A stretch of DNA of 64,000 nucleotides from Sequoia sempervirens (GCA_007258455.2 VDFB02193867.1:564818591-564882590); one strand, 5' to 3'; positions 25,160-36,900 are shown, counted from the first letter of the stretch. Program-made: numbers and translations. The notes: generated by a model from the letters alone, not told the origin.

Positions 25160-26221
25160 TGACACATACCTCACAGTCATGGCTTTGAGAGGGAGTCCCA
25201 TCGGCTTCGAACACATATGTCAGAATGCAGTAATGAGATCTTGCTTGTTGTTGTCTATGTGGATGACTTGATCATTACCGGCAGTTCAACACATTTGATC
25301 ACTGAGATCAAACAGGACTTGTGCAAAACTTTTGACATGACAGACTTGGGCCTCCTGCATTATTGTTTAGATGTTGAGGTTTGGCAGACAGAGAGCAGCA
25401 TTTTCATCTCCCAGTCCAAGTATGCTCGAAGTCTTCTGTATAAGTTCCGAATGCAGGATTGCAAACCTGCCTCTACACCCATGGAAAAAGGGCTTAAGTT
25501 GTCAGCTAAGTCCGATTCACCTGTGGTAGATGAAACATTGTTCAGGCAACTAGTAGGCAGCCTCATCTATCTTGCTGCTACTAGACCTGATTTGAGTTTT
25601 GCAGTGAGCTACATATCACGCTTCATGACAGCCCCCAAGGCTGATCATTGGGTAGCAGCGAAGCGTGTGCTGCGTTATGTGAAGGGCACTCCTTATTTTG
25701 GACTCTTGTACACTCGGAGTCACGATCCTAAACTCAGTGGGTTCACAGATTCAGATTGGGCAGGTTCAGTTGATGACAGGAAATCAACATCCGGGTATGT
25801 GTTCAGTTTGGGATCCGGCGCAATCACATGGACTAGTAAGAAGCAGCAGGCAGTGGCTCTCTCCTCGACAGAAGCAAAGTATCGAGGAGCAGTAAAAGCA
25901 GCATGTGAGGCGGTTTGGCTTCGCCGGATGCTTGCAGATATGCAAATATCTCAAGCAGAACTGACTCCCTTGTTTTGTGATAATCAGGGAGTTCTCAAAC
26001 TTGCCAAGAATCCGGTCTTCCATGAGCGAACCAAGCATGTGGAAACTCATTGTCATTTCATTTGGAAGCTGGTTGAAGACGAATCAGTTCAATTGCTGTA
26101 TGTTCCGACAGAGGATCAGACAGCAGACATTCTCACCAAGTCGCTCAGTACAGATAAGTTTGTAAAATTCAAGGGACATCTTGGTCTAGTAGATAGATTG
26201 AGCATTAAGGGAGGGTATTAA
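25160..26221 (+). CDS. Copia pol C-terminal part: reverse transcriptase end and RNase H
   Basis: An open frame runs from the gap to a TAA at 26219-26221, with no stop after the first codon. It starts inside the RT: NEILLVVVYVDDLIITGSS holds the YVDD catalytic motif. QSKYARSLLYKFRMQDCKP and ATRPDLSFAVSYISRFM follow. The RNase H has GFTDSDWAGSVDDRKSTSGY, LSSTEAKYRG, LFCDNQGVLKLAKNPVFHER and ADILTKSLSTDKF. The last codons overlap the start of the 3' LTR. The lack of damage makes this the youngest pol in the window. It is partial only because of the gap. Confidence 0.93.
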
Positions 26222-26463
26222 AATAATGTTTATTATTTATTTATTAATGCTCAATATTGTAAAATATTGTAAAATATCCTGATAAGATCGTCCTTGTTGT
26301 CCGAGATCTTATCTGAAGTTTCTTTTAGAAACTTCCTGCTTTTCCTGAAGATAAGATCGTCTCCGATCTTATCCTTCCGGCTTGTTGTAAATCCTGTATA
26401 GTATTTATTGAGCACTTTGCTCCTGTTAATATCATCGATTATATACCAATTACCTGTGTAATA
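26216..26463 (+). repeat. Short 3' LTR of the Copia element
   Basis: A purine tract AAGGGAGGG ends at 26215. The LTR then starts TATTAAAATAATG and appears to end at GTGTAATA (26463), so its ends are the inverted pair TATTA/TAATA rather than TGTTA/TAACA. Length is about 248 bp. The right end lies directly against hAT coding sequence. The pairing ends set the boundary; there is no second LTR to confirm it. Confidence 0.65.
26281..26377 (+). promoter_or_regulatory. Three consecutive hairpins in the Copia LTR
   Basis: Stem 1 pairs GATAAGATC (26281) with GATCTTATC (26305). Stem 2 pairs GAAGTTTCT (26315) with AGAAACTTC (26327) across three T. Stem 3 pairs GATAAGATCG (26350) with CGATCTTATC (26364) across a 4-base loop. 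All stems are perfect. Stems 1 and 3 use the same sequence, so they could also pair with each other's arms. Such structure in an LTR may act in termination, packaging or transcript ends; the role is unknown. Confidence 0.75.
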
Positions 26464-27453
26464 CTTGTTTGGGAGAAGTATATGATGGTATCGACTCAAT
26501 GATTGAGAAGATGAAAACCATCATCAATGCAAAAGAGGAAGATCCTGATGAAAAGTTCTTCAAAGAGCTACAGGAAATCATGGTTGATAGATGGAACAAA
26601 ATGACCACTCCATTGCATCTTCTTGCTTTTGCATTGAGTCCCAAATATTATAGTCCTGAGATTCTTTTTGTTTCATCAAGAGTTGCTCCATATAGGGATG
26701 TTGAAGTGGCTCAAGGGTACAAGGCAGCAATTCGGAGACTCTTCACTGATCGTGACCGATGTGATCGAGTGAGGGTTGAGTTCATGGCTTTTGCATGCTC
26801 CGGTAGTGTTGATCAGAATCTTGATGCTCTTCGAGACAAGTACAGGGTGGATGCTCATAGTTGGTGGTACTTCCATGGGCAAGAATACATGCACCTCCAA
26901 CCAATTGCAATAAAAATCTTATCCCAAGTAAGTTTTATATTTGTAATTTTAATTTTAATTTTTAATTAATAATTTTGTTTAGTTAATTTTTTTAATTTTG
27001 TAACTCTTTAACTATTTATTAATTTAATTTGGTCTTAATAGGTTGCTAGTTCATCCTCTTCTGAGAGGAATTGGAGCACATACTCCATCCACTCAATAAA
27101 ACGCAATAGGCTGCATTCAAAAAAGGCAGAGGACTTGGTGTATGTGCATTCAACCTTGCACCTCCTTACACAAGCAAAGTTCCTACAAAGAAGGAGACAC
27201 AAGGAGGTGGGATATTGAGCCAGAGCAGCTTGACTTGGATGCTTCCACAAGTCACTTAGCTGCACTTGATATTGATGATGAGTATGAGCCTGAAGCAGCT
27301 ACTGATCATGAGAGTGGTAGTGTCAGTGCTACTGCTACTACTAGTGACAGTGCTTGTGCGAGTGCCACGAATGCTATTTGTAGTTCTATGCAAAATGTAG
27401 CATCTAATAATGCTAGTTTGTTTGATAATGATGACCCATATGATTCAGATTGA
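26464..27453 (+). pseudogene. hAT-family transposase, C-terminal half with one intron
   Basis: Exon 1 (about 26469-26927) encodes VYDGIDSMIEKMK, WNKMTTPLHLLAFALSPKYY and a long helical part ending AIKILSQ. A GTAAGT donor at 26928 and an AG at 27040-27041 define a 114 bp phase-0 intron. Exon 2 (27042 on) opens VASSSSSERNWSTYSIHSIK, RNRLHSKKAEDLVYVH, the hAT C-terminal dimerisation (hATC) signature. Near 27170 a frameshift moves reading to frame 1, which continues YKEGDTRRWDIEPEQ and an acidic tail to TGA at 27451-27453. The N-terminal half, with BED finger and catalytic parts, is missing because the Copia LTR abuts exon 1. Confidence 0.9.
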
Positions 27454-27689
27454 TCAATGATCAATAATGGCTGATTGTAAACGTTTGACATTTTATGTTT
27501 GAACTTTAATTTATAATTTTATATCATGACATTCGAGTAATCACTAATATTTTAATATTTGACTTAGTGACTATGAAAGTGGTGATGTATTTTTGCTATG
27601 TTATTAGACTATTAATATGGTGGTGTATTCTTAGCTTAATTACTGCTGCAAATATGTATATATTTCTGATTTTTATATGTTTTTTGTAT

Positions 27690-27795
27690 TGCCGTACCCA
27701 AGCTGTACCCAACCCCAAAAAAAAAATTTTGTCGAATCCCGTACCGGATTCTCATACCCATACCCGAATCCAAAAACGAATCGGTAACTTAGTTA
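27690..27795 (+). repeat. Probable hAT 3' terminal region (GTACCC/CGGATTC-rich)
   Basis: About 240 bp past the transposase stop there is a block of GTACCC and CCCGAATC-like words with a poly-A run. Similar blocks occur near 37995-38075, 42650-42725 (opposite sense) and 61500-61580, which suggests a dispersed hAT-like terminus. Confidence 0.45.
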
Positions 27796-28757
27796 TAAAT
27801 TCAAATTGACTTTATAGGAGTAAAAGGCCACTTAAATATATTATAAAGTGATAAATAAATCACTTAAGTGAAAAGGTGCGCTCAAAAGATTTAAAGCAAC
27901 TATTGAGACTATTGAAAAGGCTTAAATACATTTTAAATGTATTTAAATGACAAAAGTTGTACTTTTCTTGAAAGTCGTGCTATTTGAAGATATAAGGAAA
28001 AAAGGATGAAAGTCGACCTCACTTTTGATCATTTGACATTGCATCTTGATATCTTCTTTGTGGTTTTTGTCTAAGGACAAGTGTTTCAGGAAATTCTTCT
28101 CTAGAGAACAATAATTCTTCATTGATCTATGATTGTGAGATTGTAAAATACCAGTTGAATGATTGCTACTAAGGGCGCTTCATACAGGAGTTCATCTGTG
28201 CTACATCTGAGTTATTTTGTTCACTACATTTCAGTTACAATAACGGAGAGGGATTTTTTCATCTGGACACCATCTTCATCCATTTTCCCACTTTCACTAG
28301 TGTGATCACCATTCAGAGGCTGTACCATTGCACTGGGAGGCGTGTTCTTCTGGGAAGGGCGTGTGAAGCTTGAGGCAAAAACGCCTCTCCTTTGGCTCTT
28401 TTCTGGACTCCATCTTGGGCTTCCATCCTTCTTAGCAGCTTTCCACCAGTTTCTGTGTGGGAGAAAGCAGATCCAGTGTCCAGATGTTGCATTTCATCAA
28501 TTTCAGCACACCTTGCCTGGCATGCACTGAACTTCTTTATTTAATTATTTTGGAGGTTTCCAGGTATGTTGATTGTATACAATCTCTTTTTATGATTTTC
28601 CAGATCCGCTATAGTATTGCAGTTACCTTGAATTTGCTTGTATTTCAATTTTATGTACATTTTATGCTTGGCGCACTTCTGTATTTATTGCTTTAAATTG
28701 ATAAAAAAAAAAACAGTTTTAATAGTCCAGATCTTGAGTTGGAGCCAGCAAGGCTCT
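27796..28757. other. Non-coding spacer
   Basis: No supported gene. It includes ATTTAAA-rich decayed sequence and a few short frames without motifs. Confidence 0.3.
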
Positions 28758-29172
28758 TCACAAATGAATTGTTGTGCCACCTTGCCTTCATGTTATTGTT
28801 ATGGTGTTTGTTTATCTTAGTTAAATATAGTGGCTAGTTTGATCGTTTATTGTATGCGTGTTTCGCCAATGCAATCTCCTATCCTAGTTGGCTATTCTAT
28901 GTTTTGTTTCTAATAAGCCTATTGAGATGAGCAAATTGTCGAGCCACCTTGCCCTCGCGTTGTGAATCTATACCTAAAGCTTATTGTTTGATGTGTGTGT
29001 CAATAAACCTATTCAGCCAAGCAAATTGTTGTGCCACTTTGCCTTCATGTTGTGAAGTTGTACTCAGTTTATCGTATATTTGTTTGTTTCCAATAAACTT
29101 CTTCCCAGCCGAGCAAATAGTTGTGCCACCTTGCCTTCACATTGTGAATTTGTACCTGAAGTTTATCATATT
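28758..29172 (+). repeat. Imperfect tandem repeat, 91 bp period
   Basis: Units begin near 28763, 28929, 29020 and 29111. Each carries GAGCAAATTGTTGTGCCACC, TTGCCTTCATGTTGTGAA, TTGTACCT and GTTTATC. The last three are spaced exactly 91 bp; the first interval (166 bp) holds extra sequence. Confidence 0.85.
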
Positions 29173-32100
29173 GAACATTCCTGCTCCATTTCCTCATGCT
29201 CTGTTTTCTTGAGGAGATTGGATAGATTAAAGCTTTAGTTTAGTTGTAGTTAGTGATCTGTGAAACCAAAAAATCCTTAGCTGCAACGTGCATGGTTTTT
29301 CTTAACCTTGTGCCTCTTCCAGCTAAGACAAAAAGGGATAGGAGTTTGATTACTTTACTTTTTCACACAAATCAGCACTAAAGAGGGAGCTGGTGCAGGA
29401 GCACCTACACCTCAACCTCCATTTTGGATCCTTTGATGGTGAATAGGTTAGGAAGAGAATTTTTGAGTCTTTTGAGTGTTTTCATCTTCAATAAGGTCTA
29501 ATAAGACCATTGAGTAAGATCTCGGATGAGTCTTTAAGTTTTGGAGTCAAAATGTAGAAAATTGCAATCTTGCAAAAAAGTTGTCATGTAAGCCTTGAGA
29601 AGGCAAAATCGTAAATTTGTGCTTGGATATGCAAGGTTGAGGTTTAAATGTTGTAATGAGGCTATTTTGAAGCCATTAGAGTGGTTTTAGGAGTCATAAG
29701 AATTTAGGATTAAAAGTTGCTTCACAAAATGCAAAGTTGCCACGTTGACAATATGATGTCATCTCATTTTAATGTTGTAAACACCTTAACAACAGCTCCT
29801 TTATTCAAAAATTAGTTAAAGGACATTGGAGAGGATGGGAACATGTTTATAAAGCCTCTCCATGGGGTCGAGGCATGAAGGCTGTTGAAGTTTTGAAGCA
29901 CCAATACAAAGAAAACTCTGTTTTTTCTGATTTTACAGTGTTTTTGCCTGTTCTTGTGTGTGGTACGGTCTGGTACTTCACTATATGGCCTTCTAATGCA
30001 TATGGATTAAAAGAGGGAAGAGTCTTCTTTCTTTTGGCAGTGATGTGAGTTAATTTCATCAAGTATTGAGTAAGTTACATTAATTTTAGTGAAAGTGGGT
30101 CTGAAACCTTGCAAAACAAGGGTTTGGTCACCAAAATGGATGTAATTCCCATTTCCACCGTGGGAAAAATCTGAAACTTAGTGGATTGGTAGATTTAGGA
30201 CTCCTTTATATGCTGAAATTTGTTTTTGAGTGAAAAATGAAGGTTTGCAAAAGTTATGTGATGCCCTAGGTCTGGTTTTTTCCTTGTACAATCCAAAATG
30301 TGATCATTTGAATACATTATTTGTTGAGTTTTGAGTATTTGAGTAAATGTAATGGATGGTAAGCATGGAAAAGCTCTTAGGGAACCTGTTGAAGTATTTT
30401 AAAGGCATTAGGGGTGTTGGGGCGTGCCTTGACAAGTTGATTCCTTCTTTGCACAAGCCAAATGATGCCTTTTGGTGGCTTGTAAATTAATTATTTGATA
30501 CACCTGCTCTTGGTGTTTGGTCCTATGCTTTTGGGGATCTGTAAGGGTCTATGTAAGAAGTATAAAACATGGTTTCTTTCTCTGTTATTTTCCTTTAACA
30601 AAGTTTTATCATGACTGTCCTATTGGTGAGTGCTAGAAGGAATGCATGGCATAATGGAAACGATGGAGGAATGGGTGTTTCTGAGTGAAAAGTCAGGTTG
30701 GTTGATCATGTTTTGGCATGTTAAGAGTGTCTACATCATCCCCAAGTCCTGTTGATGTATCTAGATGTGAGATTCAAGTTGAGTGAATAGGTTACCTTGT
30801 TGAAAGGTATAGTTGAATAAGTGTGTCAAGTTGGGTGCTTCCCCTACCACTCTGCATTAGGAGCTTCCCCTCCTAATTTGAAGAGCACTCATTACGCAAT
30901 GTGCATAGTTGTCCGTAGGAACTCGCACTCCAGAGGTGCTAATTGTTACGCCAACACATTGTAATGCAATTACACAGAGATCATGGCTGTTTGAAATTAA
31001 ACTTACCTTATCGTTCAATTTATTGTGATTTGACTCCTTGCCCTAAGATAAGACACTAATCTAACAAGTGTTAAGTGCATTTCCTATGGTTTTGGTGTTT
31101 AAATTTGAGAACAAGATTCATAAACAAGTTTACAGCCGATTTATTTTGTTTGAAGTTGGTACTATGTTGTATTCTCAGCTTTAGATGTTTAATCCTTTTA
31201 AAGGAATTGCCAATTTCTTAGAGGATTTCATCTAATTAGCATTTCAATGGGAATATATTTGTTTGTTATACAATGTGTGATATGATTGTTTGGAAGATTG
31301 CAGGATACACATTGTGGGATCACCCTCCCGGGTTTTGCAAAGCCCAAAGTGCAGGAGGGAAGCATTATAGCTTCCTCTTGTTCATTGGCTAATCACCTCC
31401 TAAGTATTCAAAGACTGAATCTGGCAAATTCATAGATGCTTAGTGAGATTTGCTTGGTTCTTTAAAAACCACCAACAAACCCTATGGATCAAAATGCAAA
31501 AAATTGGAACACTCCAACGAACACTATAACTTTTGCAACAACTAAATCAACTCCTATAGCACAATGTGAATTCAATTGGCAAAGATTTTTTTTAAGATGA
31601 GGCTCTCAACAATCACTTGACAATGACTTTGTCCAGATCAACTTCTTCCGTAAGGCTCCAACTATCATATGGGTGATGTGGTATTATTGATTGGTATTCT
31701 GGTCCCTCGAACATTTCATCTAATACTTGGTGGTTGTCAAAGTTTTGTTATGATTTAGCTAGGATCATGCAAGGCAGTTAGATAGTTATGAACAGTAATA
31801 ATGGTCCAGCTAGAAACTAAAAGCCATTATTTTGGTTGGCCAAACGGTGCATCACTGTGGGATTTGTTCCCCAAGTCACCATGTGCTGTTGAAGCAACAT
31901 TAGTTGGAGAGAGTTCATCCATCCATAGAACAGTTTTTTTGCCATGTTTAGTTTGTAACAGTTAGGGCTTTTCATTCTCATCTGATTTGTAAGCCATCTG
32001 ATTTTTATTTTAATACAAACAGATTTTGATTGTTGTTCCATTTGGTTTTTGTGTGTAATTATGCAAGTTCATTAGGCTGCTAGGCTAGCTTGTCTTTAAT

Positions 32101-32192
32101 TTGGCACCCCAATATGAACTACATCAATCTGATTATACATGGGCAAAACAACATTTCCAGGAGAAAGCACACAGTAAGGTTAAGCCCCTTTG
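29173..32192. other. Non-coding stretch, probable LTR-type sequence
   Basis: No coding frame. The segment around 30840-31360 ends in the conserved GC-rich hairpin motif also seen at 4386, so at least that part is likely retroelement LTR. Ends were not found. Confidence 0.35.
31316..31359 (+). repeat. Conserved GC-rich hairpin motif, copy 2
   Basis: GGGATCACCCTCC followed by CGGGTTTTGCAAAGCCC and GCAGGAGGG. The 5' CCCTCC can pair with the 3' GGAGGG around the inner near-palindrome. Differences from copy 1 are mainly C/T and G/A. Confidence 0.6.
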
Positions 32193-32555
32193 CTAAGGCC
32201 TTATACTATTCTTTGGCAGGCATTTGAGAATGAATTTTGACCTGGTGTTCAAGCACAATTGAGCATCCAGAATATTGTCAATGTTGATCTCCTCAAGCAG
32301 TACCACAAGTCTTAGCTTCCTATCAGCTATCCTACCAATGTTGTTTCTGATTTTCAGTTTCTCTTGGATTTCAATTGATCGTATAAAATGAAGTCTTGCC
32401 AAATCTGCCAGGGTTCCACTTCCTACCTTGTTGCCAAACAAGATCAGCTTCGGCATAAGGCCCGATGGATCTCTCATATCAAATGTCTCAAGATTTCCTT
32501 CTATTTTGCAAGCATTGGAGTCCAATGCTTCTACTAGGAATGATAAGGATTCCAA
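32193..32555 (-). CDS. Hypothetical 120-codon ORF
   Basis: An uninterrupted frame from an ATG at 32555 with natural-looking composition, for example RDPSGLMPKLILFGNKVGSG and LADLARLHFIRSIEIQEKLK. I recognise no family. It lies on the same strand as the nucleosidase gene, about 1.3 kb past its last visible exon, but shows no match to the expected C-terminal end of that family. It could be a relic exon of an element or chance. Confidence 0.25.
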   Translation of the reverse strand: MESLSFLVEALDSNACKIEGNLETFDMRDPSGLMPKLILFGNKVGSGTLADLARLHFIRSIEIQEKLKIRNNIGRIADRKLRLVVLLEEINIDNILDAQLCLNTRSKFILKCLPKNSIRP

Positions 32556-33833
32556 GAGTATAGCATCTTATTAGTAAATTACGATAAAGAATATTCTATT
32601 GTGTGATTATTTTATTCTAATGATTTTCATCCTATGTAAAAAGTAAAAAGTAATCAGTCAAGATCCTAGCCATTAGGAGGTTAGTCTAAGTTGGCAAGTT
32701 GTTGAAAGTTCTTCCAATTCACACCTCAAGTTGAGATTTAGAGATCTCCTATATCATAATTTTGGCATATTTATGCCTATTTAACCTTGTAGTTTCTTCA
32801 TACAAAGCAATCAAGTTTGCAGCTTCTTTTTACAGAGATTATTGTCATTATATCACTGATATTTGTGTCTGACTGCTGCAAAGCTTGGCTCCACATCAAT
32901 TTTTAACCCTCAAAATTTAATTGGAAAGGACAATAATAGTGAAATACGATCATGAACCAATATTATGCATAACTACCAACTTCAGTTGTCCTTATCTACC
33001 ACTCAAATTTGTCCCCATCAATGCATAATGGATGATTTCTTGGATTCCCAAGGAGGAAAGCCTCATCCCCCATTTGGTTCTCTTCATTTCTTCATGTATC
33101 TGATTGTATATAGCAAGGCACTTCGCCCATAAAAGAGATAAGTGAATCAAAAAGAGAATAATTTTGGTATAAAATGTTTCTTAATAAAGATTGCTACTAT
33201 TTTGTAACATACAGAGCATGGCAGAGAACTTGCAGTGGTAGGTTGGCATCTCTTCTCAAAGATCGCTACCTTCCTTTTGTAATATCACAGGAGAAATGAC
33301 TTACACCTCTTCTCATGTACACACCTCTAATATTAACGAAACAGTAATTGATATTCTGTTCAGAAATTGTTCTGTGTATTTTTTTTATTTCCATTAATTT
33401 GTGACTCACTGAGTTACAATTCTGTAATTATCTATATGCTACAGTTGTTATTAATTTCTTCCATCTATAACACATTAAATTCCTACAATCTAGTGCGTTG
33501 TCCACTGGATTCCAATCCAATTGGATCAAAATTATATGACCAAATATGTAAAACCAAAGTTATACAAAATCTACAAGATCCTTGATAGTCATGGTGGGTT
33601 TGAATATGCAAATGACCAAATGTTCACTAAATCTTCACCATCTCAGAGACATCGTACCTATGGGACTAAAGTGGAGAAAAAAAATTAAATCAATATCCAG
33701 AGTCATTCAAACAAAATTACACTCCAACTTGAAAGCAATGAATCATGTCAGAAAGGTATAAAGAACTTTAAAGTGGAAAATTAGCATCACAGACACATCC
33801 TAGTCAAAAACAAATTAAGGGAGAGTAACCAAC

Positions 33834-33969
33834 CTCTTTTTCATGTTGTCAAATATGGTGAGGCCCCTAAATATACCCTCTGACTGGACTCTAACTACAC
33901 CCTCTGCATATGTCATGAGTGAGGGATTTATAGCCGCAAACATTGCAGTAGGATCATGAAGATATGCTC
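33834..33969 (-). CDS. URH: URH exon (YLHDP catalytic motif)
   Basis: Acceptor GAATACAG. It encodes GAYLHDPTAMFAAINPSLMT and VVRVQSEGIFRGLTIFDNMK. The His-Asp of LHDP is the conserved active-site pair. The donor is less certain: GTTGGT at 33833 gives a codon split after AG. The next exon, expected to carry a W/NEWSDKP-like end, was not found at lower coordinates. Confidence 0.9.
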
Positions 33970-36900
33970 CTGTATTCATTAAAAGGGTAAGCTGAAAATT
34001 GAATACGAAACAAGGTTTGGAATGGAAAAGCAAACATAATTTTAGCATCACATGTATTCCAGAGAAAGCTTCCATGTCATTGGCATAATATCAACCATCT
34101 ACAGCATTTAAAAATAGTCTTTAAAATAAAGGTATTTGAATTCTGAGATTCTGTCATATTCTAAACCATTTGTGCCCTTATTCTAAAACTTACCACATAT
34201 ATTGTAGGCCTCAAGATGATATTCAAAATAAACCTTCAATATTTTTGAAATATAATTGGCATATTTCCCATGTGAACAGGCAAGATCCTCAAGGTCTTTA
34301 TCTGCAAGGTTTAAACATCATCACAAGTTAATTAAAGATATCACATTTCCACAATCCATATTGATTATTGCTAGATGGCTTCTGGATTTGATTGTGTAAG
34401 AGTTTTTGCATCAACGTTTCGGATCACACTCCGTGATCCATCATCAGGATAGTTGAGAGCTCAAGGAAAAAATACGTTGATGATTTTTTCCTTGAGCTCT
34501 CAACTATCCTGATGATGGATCACGGAGTGTGATCCGAAACGTTGATGCAAAAACTCTTACACAATCAAATCCAGAAGCCATCTAGCAATAATCATCACAA
34601 GTTACAACCATACTAAAGCTTCCATGTCAGAATAAAATATGTTGAGACAGTAAATGGAAAAAGTAAAAGAATATAACAAAATTTTCTATTCAGAAAATTT
34701 GCACATGCAAAGGTAATTTTATATTTTGGTAGGAAAGAAACCCTAGCCAATCATACAAGTATAATGCGGTAAAAGACAAAAGAAATAACCTGTTATAACA
34801 ACTTGATGAGTAACATTGATTCCAACAACTATAATATCTGCTCCACAAGTAAAGACAAGATCAGCAGCATCTGGATCGCCAAATATCTGATTAATCATAA
34901 GTTTAAGTCAAATGCAGTTTCTCGATAGATGATATTCAAGCTATTGCTTCATCCATTAAATTTTCAAAATCTAATCTGATAGAATATACATTTCTGTATA
35001 GTATATGCCAATACATAGATAAATGTACAAATGAATCACATAACCTCCCCCTCTTACAAGTATCAAGGAAAGGTTTTGCTGCCTATCAAAGCATGAATTG
35101 TGTCTTTCAAATTTTATGGCTGGAATAGCAAACTTTAGTAGTCCATCATATCTTGTTAAATTTGGCATTGTTCTTTTACGTACTCAAAAGTATTTGCAAA
35201 AACCTGTCAGCTCTCCTTTAAAAGCCACCATATTCTTAAGTTCGTGAGCAAGTAAGACACTAAATAAAATATATACTTCCTATTAAATGAACAAGAAGAT
35301 AACAGTCCGGATCCCATATGGCCTTATATCAACATAAAATATGCATATGATATGACAAATCCTTCAGCTAGCATGTTTCTAAACTATCACTAATTCTCTT
35401 CAATAAACTACAAGCATCCATTAACTTTCTCTTTTTACTCAGGAGCAGAATAAACATGCTATTCATATATATGGTTTTCAAAGGCTCATTGAATACTTCA
35501 GATCAACCAGCAGAAGCAAAGAAATAATAGCCATGTAAACTTCTCTGTCTTTGCATGGCTTATGGCTTTTTCAAAACATCAACATAGATCTTGTTTGGAA
35601 CTAAGTGCATTAACATTACCAACTTAGGGACAAGCTGCTGAAATACAACATATGTATGGTTTGATTCACTTTTAAAGCATCACATTGGCAACATTCCTTG
35701 GCTACAGGTGCCTCTGCTCTTGTACTTCCCTGGTTCCTCCCTGCTTCTGGGGTTATTAGCAGTACTCAGCTGCTTCATCCTGTCATAATCATTATTTTAT
35801 CCTACTATTGAAATTTCTTCTTCAGTTATTGCGGACATGGGACCTAAGATTCCACGCTAAGTGTTCTGGTTTCTTCATGACACATTGGAGATTCTGATTT
35901 TTCCCTTTGTGATTTCAATTTTTGTTGGATGTTTAGTGCTTCTTCATCAACTCTTTCGTTTCAGCAGCTTTGTCTGCTACTATTCTTCACTAGCTAGTGA
36001 CTTTCTCCTTTACTTCAAACTGGTACTGTTTACAGCTTTCTGCAATTTGTTTTCTCTCTGCTTCTTGGTTTTCTGTTTGCTGGCAACTTTTGCTATGGCC
36101 TTCATGTGTATCTTTTTGTAATCAAGTGAGGACCCTTTCCCTCAATAAATTTATCAAAAACATTCCTTCTGTGCAGCACATGATGTAAAAGGACTATCCA
36201 AGAGAAAATAAATTAGCATCCCTTAGAATGTGACACAATTTTTTACTGTGGAGAACACTGAATGTGGGAAAATTTTCAGCACCAAAAGATATCTTTGCAA
36301 ATTCCCTACATCAAGGATTCTTCCAAGTGAATTTGATGAGATTGCTCCTCTCCTTTAAGGTATAGAAACTTTGCTCTCCCCATTTCTTGAGCATGGCCCT
36401 TGGCTTTTCACTCACTTGTAGATGAGAAAAATTGTTACACAGTTTAATCCAGAAAATCTATCTACAGTATCATGGACAGTGGAAATTTAATGTCTTTGAT
36501 TTTCACTCTCTTCCTCACTTTACCTTTCCATCTTCTGGAAGCATTTCTCCTCCAAACTACCCTCTCACTAAAGGTGAGGAGAACCTCAGAGGAATGATTA
36601 GATCTAGTAATGGATCATTTTGAATGTGAATACATATATTTAATGCTTCTAATTATTCATCTTCCCTTTACGCATGTCCCCAGTATCCATTGTCGTTCTG
36701 ATTCTGCTCTAGCCTTTCAACTCCTGTTTTCCAGATCTTTCTAAAACTGGAGCTGCACGTAATGAGTTGACTTATTTTAGTTTTTTGTTGCTTGGAAGTT
36801 GATCTCCTTCAGCAGGGCACACTCACCAAATTGAGCATAGCAATTAGTTTTTGTTTTTAGTTTTTCATATTTTTAGTCGGGTGCAATTCTGCAATCTTTT

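Larger units (their letters stand above)
34363..34593. repeat. Perfect 231 bp palindrome (111 bp arms, 9 bp centre)
   Basis: The left arm 34363-34473 and right arm 34483-34593 are exact reverse complements by eye over all 111 positions. The central spacer is ACGTTGATG, itself part of the repeat's own motif. Lack of divergence means the inversion is recent or kept uniform by gene conversion. Confidence 0.95.
34317..34604. mobile_element. Palindromic insertion with flanking 14 bp direct repeats (Penelope-like relic)
   Basis: The 14-mer ATCATCACAAGTTA is at 34317-34330 and again at 34591-34604, as a target-site duplication would be. Between them lie 32 unique bases and a perfect inverted repeat. 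The whole insertion sits in the 488 bp intron between two nucleosidase exons. The hammerhead motifs in its arms point to a Penelope-like element; no coding sequence remains. Confidence 0.65.

Noticed and set aside
25784..26056. 90-codon minus-strand ORF within the Copia pol
   Set aside because: It is a shadow of the intact RNase H frame.
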